Source: Oopsacas minuta (lineage: Eukaryota; Porifera; Hexactinellida; Lyssacinosida; Leucopsacidae). Taken from it: a DNA stretch of 64,000 bases. Below, piece after piece: positions 32,901 to 45,877 of this stretch (position 1 is the first letter of the stretch; each line of letters starts with the position of its first letter). The notes beneath the pieces are model-generated. The model was not told the DNA's origin, ran no database searches, and saw nothing but the letters and a program-made list of their open reading frames with translations. A program made the position numbers and the translations under genes. The stretch lies in the NCBI GenBank assembly GCA_024704765.1, contig JAKMXF010000255.1:62001-126000 (forward strand), given 5' to 3'.

Positions 32901-34454
32901 TGGGTATCACTTCGTGCCCCATATGTCTATGCCACCTAACCATCATGAACCTCCAGGCTTTGAGAGTAGTTTCTCTCCTCCCTTACACCCCGCTATCGGT
33001 AGTGTCATATCTCCAACAGAAGCACTCAATGAATTTCCTGCTATCTCACTTGATGATGCTCCAGTCAATAAGCCATTTCCAGATAAGCCCTTTACTACCA
33101 GGATAAACACGCTCTGTATGGACTTCAGTAAAGCTCAAAAAGAGTTTGTACAAACTCAAATATTGAGTATAACTGATGTTAGAAAAGAGATTAAACTTAG
33201 AGTAACCTGCGAGATAGCTCTGAGGTATTTGGAGGGAAGTAATGTTGCTGTCCTGGCAGGAGAAAATCAAGGGAAATGTGCTTGTATGTCAGTTGCTCTC
33301 ACAAATGGTCTCAACATGTTAACAGATAACGTACAGAGTTTAATTATATGTAATGACGTCAGTGGGGTGGATAAGATATTTGAATGTATGAAGATTATAT
33401 GTGACAATACAGGGCTGAAGGTTACTCCATACCAAACAGCTGATAAGTTAAGATCCTTCCATGCAGGTTCCCAAATTATTGTTCTAGAATATTCTCTATT
33501 GGAAATGTTGCTAAAAAAGTGTGATATTTCGCAGCTGACAAGAATCGGTGTTTACAATGTTGCAACAGAGCCTAACACTTTTAATGAGTTGATTAAAACA
33601 TTGAAACGTATCCAAAGTGTGAAATTACAGGAAGAATTTAAATACTTCATCGCTACAAATCCTCATAATGAAGTAGGTAGCTACATACTAAAGATGGTTA
33701 ATACTCTAATGAATTCGAAATGCTATTTCACATATTACGGTAGAGAGCAGGAGAATTGTCTTATACTTGTACCACACGAAGCTGAGAGTACACAGATACA
33801 TACAGATGCGAGAATGTTACTTCGTCCGTCGTTATTGGCTTGCATAAATAGAAAGAAACAAATCCCAAATCATTTTGATAAATATCTGATACCATTGAGA
33901 GCATCTTGTAATAATTTTACTATACTATCTCAACACATAGAAGAAGGGTTACTACAGCAATCTCTTGCTTTATTAACTATGATTAAAGTAGAGCCGTCTT
34001 CCCACCTTACACAAGTTGTGATCATTGTACCTAATGAACTACAGGCTAAGGATTTCTTGGAGTTATGTGGAGATATGGGACAGGGAGAGGGTATCAAGGT
34101 GTCTATGGTTAATAGCAAAACTACTAAAGAGGATATTCGTTACAGTCACATATGTATAGGATGGTAAGTTATTAATTACAGTCAACTCTTGTTTTTATCA
34201 ATTTTCAATTTCTCCCTAGGCCAAAAGAGATTGCATCATCTTCTAACAATTGTTTCGCAAAGATAACAATGGTAATAATATATCGAATTGACTTAGAACG
34301 AAAGATGAATCATTTGGCTGAACTATTTCAGAATTGTCAATCACCTCAAGTTGTAGTAGTAGGGTCTAGTTATACGCGAAATATCCTCAACTTCGAGTCG
34401 AAATATATGTCAGAACCTAGACATATAACATTTTTAGCAAGAGAGACATATTGA
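29932..34454 (+). CDS. Triple-LOTUS protein fused to a degenerate DEAD-box-like helicase core
   Basis: Exons 29932-30062, 31238-31421, 31480-34163 and 34220-34454 sum to 3234 bases, giving 1077 residues in frame. LOTUS/OST-HTH domains: residues 5-85 (ETKKLLRSLLIS, RLGYASVEGMLCDIPDTV), about 265-340 (GIKDAIYDLLYGQPDG, LGYPNAKQFIESIPDVV) and about 410-490 (ELKSKICVFLLNKD, LGYSSIKEFLRDIMDVV). A His/Pro-rich linker spans 500-640. From 660 a RecA-like pair follows the order of DEAD-box cores but has lost motifs: Walker A is AGENQGKCA, the DEAD box is replaced by VYNVA, and motif III is FIAT. LOTUS proteins (Oskar, TDRD5/7, MARF1) work in germline RNA granules, and extended LOTUS domains bind the DEAD-box helicase Vasa. 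Intron 1 contains antisense RANGRF. Confidence 0.78.
30076..30229. mobile_element. Family A inverted-repeat element, long form
   Basis: Left end TACAGCAAACACCCGTTATA TCGAAG-type, right end CGATATAACGGTGTTGACAGTA; 154 bp. It lies in intron 1 of the LOTUS gene, immediately before the 3' end of RANGRF. Its middle GGTTTGGGACCATAT stretch is shared with the copy at 51107. Confidence 0.75.
30283..30864 (-). CDS. RANGRF: Ran guanine-nucleotide release factor (Mog1)
   Basis: Intronless, 193 residues from ATG 30864 (MAENMIVDE). LYGGALICSLP, DVSELRQVPDNQEVFAHP, TDQSIIIELLEYQ and YRLQEYNTDVVVTYNDP match Mog1/RANGRF (LFGGAFSAILP, DVSDLRPVPDNQEVFCHP, TDQSLIVELLE, LRLPQYQTDLLLTFNQP). Mog1 binds Ran and promotes GTP release in nuclear transport. 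The whole gene lies antisense inside intron 1 of the LOTUS gene. Its length matches the family, so it appears intact. Confidence 0.95.
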   Translation of the reverse strand: MAENMIVDEIKTTPASLYGGALICSLPTPRVDVSELRQVPDNQEVFAHPYTDQSIIIELLEYQNVASGHEAARLHYQDISQANNSIETAILSHEVVDTSNITMEKCIACHYLTGTQKIAKFNETVEQSNLVRVQLVLYRLQEYNTDVVVTYNDPVKISEGSSSKKEEAEKWELQQFSEVVKSIKLVDASIFNV

Positions 34455-35310
34455 CATAGTATAGAGAGAGCTATTTTGACGCAGAAGAACTGCATAAAGA
34501 TTATATTAAGTCTACATACGGGTTATAAAGAAGAGCTTGGAACGAATTAAGAAAGCAACTCTTTTCGGAATATACATTTTGCCCTTCAATATACGTAGAA
34601 TATTTCTGTGTTCATTTACGTATTCTTCTGATCTTGTCGAATTCTATATTTACTTGATTAATATGTGAATAAATATTCACGATAATAGTCCACAAAATAG
34701 TGGTATTTAGTATAATCTACCTTTTGATTTCATTTGGTCACCTGTCCCAAAGCTGGGATCCAATGTGTTACAATTGGTATAAGGGTCCAAGAGGCAAAAA
34801 GGTTAGGGAACCGCTAGGCCGCTGCATTAGATAGTTAGTAATTATTTTCCTGCTTCCCTTTACACCCTTATAGCTAACATATTCAGCTCTAGAGTGATAC
34901 TTTTTATTAATCAAATCAAATCAAATTGGATATACGGGTAAGTGGAAACTCAACATTACGCACTCGCATTTATTTCTGAAGCAGCTATTATATTTAATAT
35001 TTTTTAAGCTCCTTGATGTATTATTGTTGGCGTATGATTTGGCCCCTACTGTAATTGAAGGTCTACAGTAGAATTCCAATCATTTCACATACCAAATTTG
35101 GTAACTTAGCAACGCTCAACCCCCAAATACCTACACAACATAGAAAACGTCATAATAACAATAATAATAATATATTTAACACAAACAAACTATCAAAAGT
35201 ATTTAGTTAGTTTATCACCTCAACATTTTCAGCTGTAAGGTAATCATATAGGGCAGATGTAAAGTAATACCAAAATTAAGAAAGGAGGAATTGGTAGGGA
35301 ATTATCGTGG
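34455..35310. other. Intergenic region
   Basis: AT-rich, convergent between the LOTUS gene and the zinc-finger gene. No gene seen. It contains short AAT repeats near 35155 and possible transposon remnants around 34740-34810, but no paired ends I can support. Confidence 0.4.
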
Positions 35311-38300
35311 TTAGTATTCACGATTTGGTTCAGAGATAATTATGTTCTTAGTATTGACTTCAAGTCCCTGATCATAACTAGGATCTGGGAATTGAGCATA
35401 CACTTCTTCTACTTCTGAGCCTATGGTGTTTACGGGAGAGAAGTGATTGTTTGGTTCTATCTCCATTGAAGTGTATTCAGTAGGTTTCTCTTGTGCCGTG
35501 CTGGGTAGTGTAGGTAAGGTAATAGAATCTTGTTCCTGTGCTGTAGTACTCACTGAATTAGGAGGTGATGTAGCAGGTCCTGACCAAGATATCTCAGGTG
35601 TTGATGACGTAGGGAGGGTGTTATAGGGTTCAGGGGTTAACTCTGTAGAGGGCTCGTCCATTTCAGGAGGACGCGTAAGTTTGAAGAGCTCTGAAACAGG
35701 GGGAGGTCTCCTGTGAGATTGGTCTTGTTGCTTAGCAACGCCTTTGGTATGCTCCATCCAACCTGAATCAACTGGTATCAATAGTTCAGTAAGGTTAGAC
35801 TCTGACTCCATTGTCATTTGGTCATCTAGAATCTGTTCTGCAAGGATAGCAAAGTCAGAGCCTGTATGATCATTTCCTCTGCCTGTCCGTCCGTCAGTCA
35901 TACGCTCATTGCTATCATCCTGGAATATATTGTGAGGGAGAGAAGCAGGGGAACCTATGCTATGGTGGAGATTAGAGTCACTATCTTGTTTCGTGGCCTT
36001 TTTAGGACTTCTCTTCCTGGGGGTAGATTGTCGTTTAGGGGTTGGAGTGTTTGCATTTGGCTTTGAACGTGTCCGTTTCTTTGAAGGTGTAGCATCTGGA
36101 TAAACCTCACCTAAAGTAATTTGATGTGTGTTAAAATTGTGGACAGTTGAATAGTATATTTATGATATAACGGGGTGTTAACTGTACTTATTGTTTACCT
36201 CTTCTTCCTGTGTCTTTCCTTCTAAACCTACTCTCAGGGCCACCTTCATTTGAGTCTCCTTCCACAAACATAACATCAACCTCTCTCATCACTCTAGAGG
36301 GTTCAATCTGTCCGATCAGACTGTGAGCCATATCACGGTGCTCTGTAGCTCCCATATCAAAACTGTTACCCTCATCTGGTGTATGGTAAGGTGTCTCATC
36401 CATGTAGGAGGAAGTCCCGGGGACCTCTTCAACCGCCTGGGTGATTACTTGTTCATACGTCACTGGAAAACCCAAAGTATCCTATAAACGATTATCAAGA
36501 TAAAGCACGTACGTATATTATTCGCAGCATAGATTAATTAGAACAGTGCTCACCCCGAATAAATTGTCATCACTATCTCCCCTAGTCAGCTCACTCTTTA
36601 CTCTAGAAGAATTCTTCCTACGATCATGTAGATACTCGTCCATGCTTCCATCTAGCGGCCCCATAACGTCTATCTGCTCACAGAGGCGCCTCAGACATCT
36701 AGGCATGTGTTTGTTGAGGTTAGATCTGTCAGCGAACGGATGGTTACAGACATTACACACGTAAGGCTTCTCTCCTTGAAGAATAAAGATGCAATTAACA
36801 TATTTACTTGAGTCAAAATCACATTACTTAATGTAGTTCATTACTCATTGCAATTGGGATACGGCCCATTTAAGAAGGAGCTACAACCCTGCAATGTATC
36901 ACTACAGTAAAACCTGCTGTCCAATGCGTGTCGGCTTATGCAGTTTCCACTGTACTGTATTTTCACTCAATTATCCCATTCACCCAGTGTATAATTGAGT
37001 TAAGTTTGCCATATTGTAATTGTACAAATACTCTAGATACTTACCTGTATGCTTTCTTCTATGTATCACCAGATTGAAGTTATGAGGGAATCCTTTCTTA
37101 CATATTTCACAGGTAAACGGTTTCTCTCCTGAGTGCACGCGTTTGTGTCGATTCAAATGTGAAGTCTGTTTGAATGCCATGTCGCATTCGTCGCATTTGA
37201 ATGGTTTTTCACCTAAAATAATACATTTCTTATAATAAACTGATTTGGTTTATCTTTTAAATTCTTGCATAAACTATCTTGCCCACGATCCTTAAAAGGA
37301 AATATAATATTTAATTAGCAACTTAATAACAGCTTAGGAATTTGATAAAACTTTTCAACTTATGGTGTAATATGACTCGATTGTGTGAAACCATAACTAG
37401 CCAATATGGAGTTACGTGTTAGTCACGAGGCTAATAATTGTTATATTTTATTATCCAAAAGTGAATGAATTCATTCAGAAGGTTGCATGTTATTGTTACA
37501 CAAAGGTATACGGATTCTTATCGCCGTATTTTGAGGTGTATGCCTTTATATGTGATAATAATATCGAGTATTTCCATACTTACCGGTGTGTACGCGAATA
37601 TGAGCAATAAGAACTGAGTTCGAATTGAAAGATTTCTGACAAATACCGCATGTAAATAATCTCTTTTGGCCTTCCTCTGTGTGTGACTTCATGTGTCTCT
37701 TGAGCTTCCCAACAGAGGAATATGTCTTTGAGCAGATATGACAAGCATGTAACCGTTTCATAATTCCTCCTTGATACGTTCTCATAGAGCGCTTCTTTAC
37801 TGGAGTAGAACCTGTCATTGAAATACCACTTGTGGCATCTATTGACATGTTAGTGTCATTAAAAATATCAGATTTAGCTAGAAAAGATAATGAGGGGTAA
37901 ATACAAATATTTGTAACCGAAATAGTTTATAAGATACTTACTCTCATCCTCTTTCGAAGAGACATCGTCATCAAATTCCTCTGACTTGAAGTCTGGCAGT
38001 TCTCCAATCCCTTCATCATCTGAGACATCATCAAAGTCATAAACGGACTGTGGAAATGAGAAACTATCTAAAGGGGTCTCCACTTCTCTCATGCTCGTCT
38101 CTACCTCCTCTCCTATCTCTGAGTTTAGAAGTAGCGGATCACAATTCACAAGATCAGTAGATTCCTCCAATTCTACTTTCGGTTTGATTCGTGTAACGCC
38201 AGTAACATCAGTACTTGTTTTCCCATCTGTCTTACGTCTATTCCTATACTTGTAGCTACTCGTGGGTCTGGCTCTGCCTTTCGGTCTCAGCTTCTTTCTG

Positions 38301-38668
38301 GGAGCTTTTGTACTGCTACACATGTCGGTAACCTGGGGACTAGGGAGCCAATCTGCATGCTCACCAACTTTGGGATTACATTCATTATTCTTGGTGTTCG
38401 CTTCACTGCTACTTCCAGGACCTAGGATTTCACTAGTGCCTAGTCTACCTTCTTGAGAAGCTGCCCCATCCTCGGTGTTCACTCCATTACTTGGTGCATG
38501 ATTCTTTAGAATATGCCTTGCCAGGTAGGCAGCAGAACTGTATCTCTTATTGCAGAAACATTTATAAGTATCCTTCTTCCTCGCTTTAGGGACCTTCTCG
38601 TCTTCTGATAACCAGTTGGATGCGATTTTAGTTTTGGGAACTAATTTCCCTCGTCTCTTAGCAGACAT
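35311..38668 (-). CDS. C2H2 zinc-finger protein
   Basis: Six exons: 38668-37942, 37877-37584, 37212-37045, 36774-36554, 36480-36199 and 36110-35311, about 830 residues. The N-terminus has a lone atypical finger (KCFCNKRYSSAAYLARHILK, with one residue between the Cys). A long Ser/acidic linker with basic runs follows. Then come HICSKTYSSVGKLKRHMKSH, CGICQKSFNSNSVLIAHIRVH, CDECDMAFKQTSHLNRHKRVH, CEICKKGFPHNFNLVIHRRKH and a last C2HC unit (CNVCNHPFADRSNLNKHMPRC). Standard TGEKP-type linkers (HSGEKPF, HTGEKPY) join the last four, so sequence-specific DNA binding is likely. The C-terminal 350 residues are Pro/Ser/Thr- and Glu-rich with an SPKK-like basic patch. No named orthologue recognised. Confidence 0.85.
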
Positions 38669-39074
38669 ATGGATCAGTATATAAAAGACAATGAACTCGT
38701 AGAAAATTATAAAAGAGTTGGACTACGAATTATCAAGTAGCATTGCATAACTTATAGTAGTAGTTGCCTAATATGAGCCTATTGTTAGTGATCATACCAA
38801 GGTATAGTAATAATAATAATCATTCTTTGCTATATTCTATGACTTGAGCAGCGAATACAATAATTTTCCTGAGGATTATTCCATTTTTTGCGTGTTTAGT
38901 AATTATTCCAACACCTCCAACTTTTGGTTTAGGAATTCCGATTCATTTTTTGCAATTTTTGGGATATTATTTATTGAAGAATATTTGTGGTATTTCTTAG
39001 TATTTTATGTGCGTTTGTGTGTGTTTTCATTTACAAGTTCTACTAATTACATTGACTATTGAATAGGAAACCTA

Positions 39075-39240
39075 ACTAGCAATCTAATAAGAAATTTGGC
39101 TCCGCTCTTCTATGCATTCTAATTACAGCGATTCGATCCATCTAATTCTCAATTTCTGACACAGCTTCCTAAATCACTACAGGGACAGGGAGTTACACTA
39201 GTGAGATTGGCCAAACATTACGTGAGTGAGATGTTACAAC
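39075..39240 (+). pseudogene. Decayed duplicate of the CEP192-like first exon
   Basis: AGTCTTCTATGCATTCC-like bases followed by ATCTAATTCTCAATTTCTGA, CACTACAGGG, GTGAGATTG and AAACATTACGTGAGT repeat the order of the real exon at 40696-40865, including its donor. The copy lacks a central 30-40 bases and has an extra insertion, so the frame is broken. There is no second exon beside it. Confidence 0.8.
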
Positions 39241-39304
39241 TACTAGAGGGGTGGGATGATGGTTATATATGGGAGGGGGGAGTGCGCCGTTTGGACTTTG
39301 TCTA

Positions 39305-39460
39305 TACAGTGAACCCTAGTTTATCCGAACATTTCCCTGGTGCCATGTCCTATTCAACTATGTGTAAATAACCTCGATAATCAGGAAGATAGATATTCGA
39401 ACGCTTTTGACCAGTCCGAATGAGTTCGGATAATAGAGGTTGCGCTTATTCACACCCTCT
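39305..39460. mobile_element. Inverted-repeat element, pogo/Tigger-like ends
   Basis: TACAGTGAACCCTAGTTTAT followed by CCGAAC at the left, with TTCGGATAATAGAGGTTG near the right forming an imperfect inverted match. The central part is non-coding. Confidence 0.55.
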
Positions 39461-40695
39461 CGACAGACATTTAATTAAGTCTTGTGTCACTAGCGAGCTT
39501 GATAATCCTAGTCCCCAGATTTTTTGGCTTACGACATTATATCTGCCATCTTGATGACAATGACGAGTACATAGACTGACAAAGGAACTAGTTTGACTCA
39601 AATTTTCGAGTGTTCTCACCTTTAATACTCGTATAAACGTGGAATGCTATATAGTCACCAAAATGATACGTAATCTCATTTCCCATGGCTCATACATACT
39701 AGATAATCTGGCGTTTAAGTCAGACAGAAACACATTTTGACTGAACGCTCATAACCTCAGGAGAGAAATATTCTCATATAAAATACTTTAATCCAAAGAT
39801 TATGCTCCAATTGGATTATCTTGAGAAAGGAAATCAGATTTATTGTCCACGACATTCAAGGTAGGTTCCATTAAATACGAAATCCTACGCGATAATCTCA
39901 TATAAAATATTAGTTAGGAACATATCAAATTATACAGGACAGGCAGTTATTACATAATTCCGGCAAAAGCGCTATTCTCAGGGCTAGTCATAGTATTTGA
40001 CTAAATGCATGTATTCATACATAACTTTAAGTATGGTGGAAGATGGCTTGGTGATATGCCGTAAGGCAAATTGAACGCTGGGAGACCCTCCAAAATGGCC
40101 GGAGGGAGTTCCATTTACAGACCCTAAACCTTAAAGAGGTTAAAAGGAAATTAAATAGCCATCTCCGCTCCAGTGAGTTATAATTTATTTTTATAGACTT
40201 TCTACAACTAAAACTGTGGGCTAACTAAAATGTAGAATGCTGAACATATTCAAGTATTTTACCCCAAGTGGAAGACAGAAAAATACAAATATTTTAGTTA
40301 AGATAAATAGAAAATTTACTTCCAGTGAGTTATATATTCTTCATGGATTCTTGTCAGAAATTCATAATGTATTTACAATAATTCAATCTTACAGGCTGAG
40401 GATAAGAGTACTAGAATGCTGAGCTGAGTGAACTGCGATGTGGAATTTATTATTATTTGTATTTTATTGTAGTTGTAAATTAATGAATTAAATGAAAATA
40501 CGAATTATTTAAGTTTCTTCTATTTGCAGTTTCTGTCTAGTAACTTTGCCTATATGCTTTTTCTGTGTATCACCATGGCTTGGCCTTCCACTAGGCGAAC
40601 TAGTTAGTCTCTTAGGAGGGCATAATCTTTGCATTTAGGGAAATATTTGTATCACAGTTCTCTACTAATTAGTTTTGAATATCGAATAGGTAGCA

Positions 40696-43600
40696 ATGTC
40701 TAATAGAGAAATATGGCTCGAGTCTTCTATGCATTCCAATTACAGCGAAGCTTCCGTTGGAATAATAGATTTGGATAATTTCGACCCATCTAATTCTCAA
40801 TTTCTGACACAGCCCCCTAGGTCACTACAGGGGAGTTACTCTAGTGAGATTGATCCAAACATTACGTGAGTAAGTTACAATTACAAGTATTTATAGCGGA
40901 AATTTTGATTCAATAATTCTCTTTAATTTATGACGATTCAAAGGTCCGACCTATTTAAGGCTACTTATTTAGAATAACAAAATTATTTCATAGCTATTAT
41001 TGTGTAATTACATTAATCGTCTTTTATTCAGTCTAGAAGAGGATACGTCACATGGAGCATTGACAGCTTCTCCAAACTCTACTCTGATGGCACCTTCACA
41101 ACCCATTAATCAACCCTCCTCCTATCCTAAGCTAAACCCATTTGAAGATAATAATAATATGGATCAACCAGTTCCTCAGTCTTTCGACGGACATTTAAGT
41201 CCTATGTTTCCTAACCAAGAGGTTAACTCTTCGTTTCCTAACCAAGAGATTGATCCTTTTACATTTCAGAAGCAGGAATTCGACGCTTCCCTCTTTTCAA
41301 ACGCGGAATTTCATGCGCCTGGTGTTAGCTTCATGGAGCAATTAGAAGGAGATGAGGATGATCTGAAGAGGAAGAACTCTGTCATACCAGAGCAGGAGAT
41401 CGTAGAAATCTCTCCTCCCAGCTCAAATGTACTTGACAAGCCTGGAGATTTTACTACATACTTCGGAGTACGTTCTAACGAACTGGGCAACTTGACTCAG
41501 CAAATTACTCCAACTTCTAGGCCTCGCTTCTCTGCCACAGCAATACGTTCTCCACACAGTTCAGCACAGCTGTTTAAGAACAATACACATTCTCCTGAGC
41601 CTGTGAGACTGAAAAATGAACACACACACCCTGATAGACACATAACTCCATCAACTGACTATATGACCCCCGATTTGTCAGAGAATAATAACGAAGATCA
41701 TTCAGATGACCTTCTTAACAAATCCAATGATCTTCTCAAGAAAGTAACATCTCTCCTAGAGAGCAAGAAGTTTAATGCTGATGAGTTTATTAAGACATTA
41801 GAATCTGAGGCTGAATTACATATACCAATAGCTACTAGCAAAACAGAGCATAATCTCCCATTACAAACCATTCCCTCTATGTCAGAGTACGAGCGTCTCC
41901 CTGAGCACTACCTCACTCCCTTGCCGCAGACCCCTATACATGCTACAGACATATATCCTACTCAGCAGGATAAGGACATCACACTACCAAACGCTTATAT
42001 CGTCCCTAACAACTCACATTCCATTGCTCCAAACCATCACGACTACCTTAAGCCTGTTCTAAGCGGAGATTCACTAGACAGCTGTAACATGGAAAACATA
42101 CCAAATTTCTCTTCTATCTTACGTCAGCATTCCTTATCCAATTCTTTTGATGAGGCAAGAGATAATAACGATCTTACACCATTCAATGACGTCACAATAC
42201 AACACGACTATGCTCAATCAGCTGACGATGTTAATAGCATCCCATTTGATAGTCCATCTCACAAACATTACAATAATGAAGTTACATTACAACACTCCTT
42301 GCTAACTAACTCAGCTGATGACGTTAGAGAAGTACAATACCGTCGTCGTAACTTATCGAGTACATCTGCTTCCTACTCAATGCCAGAAGGTCTTGACGCC
42401 CTGGCTTCCCTTCCTCCTCTCCCCTCTCCCCCTCCAGCTACATATATACATCATACAAGTCGCAGAGCTTCTAGAGAGGAGCTTACTCCTAAAGAGCTAT
42501 CGGTAGACATAGAATTAGAAGACGGGACAGCTCTTAACTGCTGTACTGGGGGTATAAACCACGCATTCCTTAATCTGACTAACCAATCTCCTTGCTGGGT
42601 ACAGACTCAGTTAGAATTCAAGAGTGTTAAATTTGGGTCTAACCTTATTGACACTCAGTCAGAGAGTATGCCATTCTCCATGTACAATAGGTGTATTCTG
42701 GGAACTGCCAAATCCGAACAAGTTAAGATATCATTCGCTCCTGGTAGTCCAGGCATTTATACTATTGAACTTGATGTGTATATATCAAAGATTGTTGATT
42801 CTTCTCTCGCTAAACCCTCCAAAACCTTCTCATTCACTGCCGAAGCAATAAAACCTGAAATATCACTTCTGTATAAACAGGAATCTTCTAAGGTGTTAGA
42901 TTTCGGTTTTGTGACAGAAGGCAAGTCTTATGAACAATGTGTTACAGTTGTCAACAAATCAAACTGTTCTCTCCCAATTAAGATATCTCTACCTACCAAG
43001 AAATTAACATGTAGAGACTTATCTCTATCTCTAACTTCTCATTCTGGTAAGAATCCTGACATACAGAAGGAGAGTCATATTTCAACAGTTCTAGAAGCTA
43101 GAGGAGAGGGAGTTAGAGGTAAAATGGACCTCTGGGTACGATTTAAACCCTCCTATCACCCCCAGATAGGTGTGGGATCAAAATCCCCTGCTCCTCTTGG
43201 GGAAATGAATTCAATTGTGGAAATATTTCTAGACGGCCCCTTCGCTAGCTCAACTTCTAAACTAATAAATTCCATCCCAATAACCGCGAATTTCGCAGAT
43301 TCCGACTTAGTAATTCTCGAATCAATCGACACACTAAGATTCGAGACATCAGTAACTCGTTCTCTCACCAGATCATTCACCCTACACAACCGAGGCAGCA
43401 TTCCTATTAGCCTAACAACGGAATTAGAACCATCTTCTACAGATTTCATGATATCACCATATCACATTAGTTTACAACCAGGTCAACAGTCTCCAGCCTC
43501 CCTTTCATACCGACCTTCCAAACATGAATCTACGTACACAGGGACACTACACATAATCTATAACCCAGGTAATAAGCGATACACCCTGAAGGTATCGGCA

Positions 43601-45877
43601 AGAGAGGAGGCCCCCGAGTCACCTCCGGACACTCAGGATTATAACCTCCCTCCCTCTCCCCCTCAAACAAGCAAACCCTCTCCTTCCAGAGACAACTATC
43701 TCTTAAGTAACATCCTCTCTCTCAATTGGGGGGCTACACAGCTTGACGAGTGCATTGAACGTAAGATTGTATTATTCAATACTAGTGATGATAATCTTAA
43801 CCTCAGTGTTGAGCTAAATTCTCAGTTCTTCTTTGTCAAAGATACAGATGACAAATTTAAATCTAGCTTTCGTATGAGCATACCAGCTCGTGTAAAGCTT
43901 CCTACAGTACTCACGTTTGCTCCAACAGAGCTTGTGGTGTATAATGACAACCTATCTATTACAGACTTATCTCATAACAAAGTGTTCCAGATACCACTGA
44001 CTGGTTACGGAGGTAAGAGCCAAATACTCATAGTTAATGCAGAGAGAACAACAGAAGGATACTGGATGAATATAGGAGAAGTTAAGAAATTGGAGAAGAA
44101 TATTTTCAAAGTATATTTACTCAATAATGGGATTAGAAAGGCTTACATAAAAGCTGTATGCAGAGATAACCAACCTAATAAACCTATATTGTCTCATACA
44201 CAAGTCAGTATAACTCCTTCAGAGTTCATAATATCACCACAAGACTACAAATCTATTCTAATTACCTTCTCACCAGGTGCTGATCATGCTCTGCTCTGTG
44301 AGAACTCTCCACACTGTATAGCTTATGTAAGCTTAACTACATGCGACTGTATGACTGCTAAGATATACTTCTCACAGCTAAGAGCTAAGAACCTACAAAT
44401 ACCTCCTCCATTTGATTATCTACACAAACTGTTCACTTTAGATATTTCAGAAGATGAGGATTACTCTCAATTCCAGCTATCTACACATCCTCCGTCTCCT
44501 CCAGCTGAGACAGAGGTAAGTATCCCTCTGATAGGTTACCCCCCTTCTGCCCCTTCTCTACCAAGACCCCGGCCCTCATCTGTACCTGTAACTCGCCCTC
44601 TCTCCCATGATGATATTATCTGGTCTAACAGGAGTAGTCCAATTGGTACAGCTCCAATACTGCACCAATCCCCTGACCTTATCCCCCCTCTGACCAACAA
44701 GAACAGACGGCGTTTGAGTAGACACTCTACTAACGACAGTCCTTCCCCCAAACCCAGTCACAGAGCTATCCATAGTCCATCCCGATCCGGTCCTAAGCCC
44801 GCATTCACTTTGTACCCCTCCCAATTATCTCTCTGCTCAGACTCAAGAGAACCAGCTAAACTATACATACATAATCTCTCTCATTCAATAGCTAAGTTTG
44901 CTGTAGTATATCCTAAGCAGTTTGTTACTGTATCACCAGCAAGAGGTAGCATAGATCCAGGACGTGAAAAACAGCTGTTAGTCAGTTCTCTATTGATGGA
45001 TATGACTGATCTACCTTGCTCGTTAACTGAATACTTAACAATACACTATGAGGATTCTGTTAAGAGCGTACCATTGAATATCCTAATGGAATCTCCTAGC
45101 CCTACAACACCTGTGAGAGAGAGTTTTGCTTCTGTTACCAAATACCTATCTCCTCCTAATATCCTATTCTCTCCTATTAAGAATAATTCTGTTGCAGACT
45201 TACCTATTACAATATCAAACCCACATAACTTCCCAATACATTGGAGCTTAGCTTCTATGGGGCAAGCTGCATATCAGGAAGGAGAGGAAGGATCCTTAGA
45301 AATACTCAAAACTAGCTATGCTGTATTCTTCTTCCATAGACTATCAGGTGGGATCGCTTCTCATGGTACAAGTAGTATAAGCGTTACATTCCAGCCTAGA
45401 AACCCCGGTACATATACTCAAACCTGGGAAATGCAGCTTACGAAAAGTGTGAAGATGATTGATAGCATAAAACTATCTGTTTCTGGTAAAGCGGAGGATA
45501 CAGAAGTCACTAAACAACCGCCAAATAACTCCCATAAAGAAACACATAAGTCTCACAGTAGAAGAGTATACCTAGATCCTGATATACTGAACTATCCACA
45601 AACCAGGCCTAACACTAGTAGTACACTGAAAGTATCAGTCTACAACAAATCTGACACATCAATTCAGTTTAATGTCAATGAGATATCTATACCATTCTCT
45701 ATCCACAGGCAGCATACAGTATTTACACTAGATCCTCGACATTGTGCTAGATTGCCTATAATCTTTAACCCACAGTCACAGGGTTATTTTGAAGAGGTTC
45801 TAGCATTGAAATCTTCAAACGGTAAGAAGCTACATGCCCTGCTGAAAGCTGAGAGCTGTTTTTATCCCAAATTATGA
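40696..45877 (+). CDS. CEP192: CEP192/SPD-2-like centrosomal protein
   Basis: Two exons, 40696-40865 and 41032-45877, sum to 5016 bases, giving 1671 residues. Residues 1-500 are low-complexity, acidic and Ser/Pro/His-rich, with short helical stretches (LLKKVTSLLESKKFNADEFI). From about 510 to the end is a series of immunoglobulin-like ASH/PapD-type beta domains: FLNLTNQSPCWVQTQLE, LDFGFVTEGKSYEQCVTVVN, FTLHNRGSIPISLTTELEPS, LNWGATQLDECIERKIVLFN and ITFSPG, VTFQPRNPGTY. This N-disordered/C-ASH layout fits CEP192/SPD-2, which recruits PLK1, Aurora A and pericentriolar material to centrioles. Other ASH-repeat proteins (HYDIN, CFAP47) are alternatives, but the two-part layout and size favour CEP192. 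Confidence 0.72.

Larger units (their letters stand above)
38669..40695. other. Gene-poor region upstream of the CEP192-like gene
   Basis: Holds a decayed first-exon copy (39075-39240) and an inverted-repeat element at 39305-39460 (TACAGTGAACCCTAGTTTAT at the left, GTTCGGATAATAGAGGTT near the right). No intact frame belongs to a gene I can recognise. Confidence 0.5.

Noticed and set aside
34735-34810. Possible hAT element in the gap after the LOTUS gene
   Set aside because: Only one suggestive terminus; no matching inverted end found.
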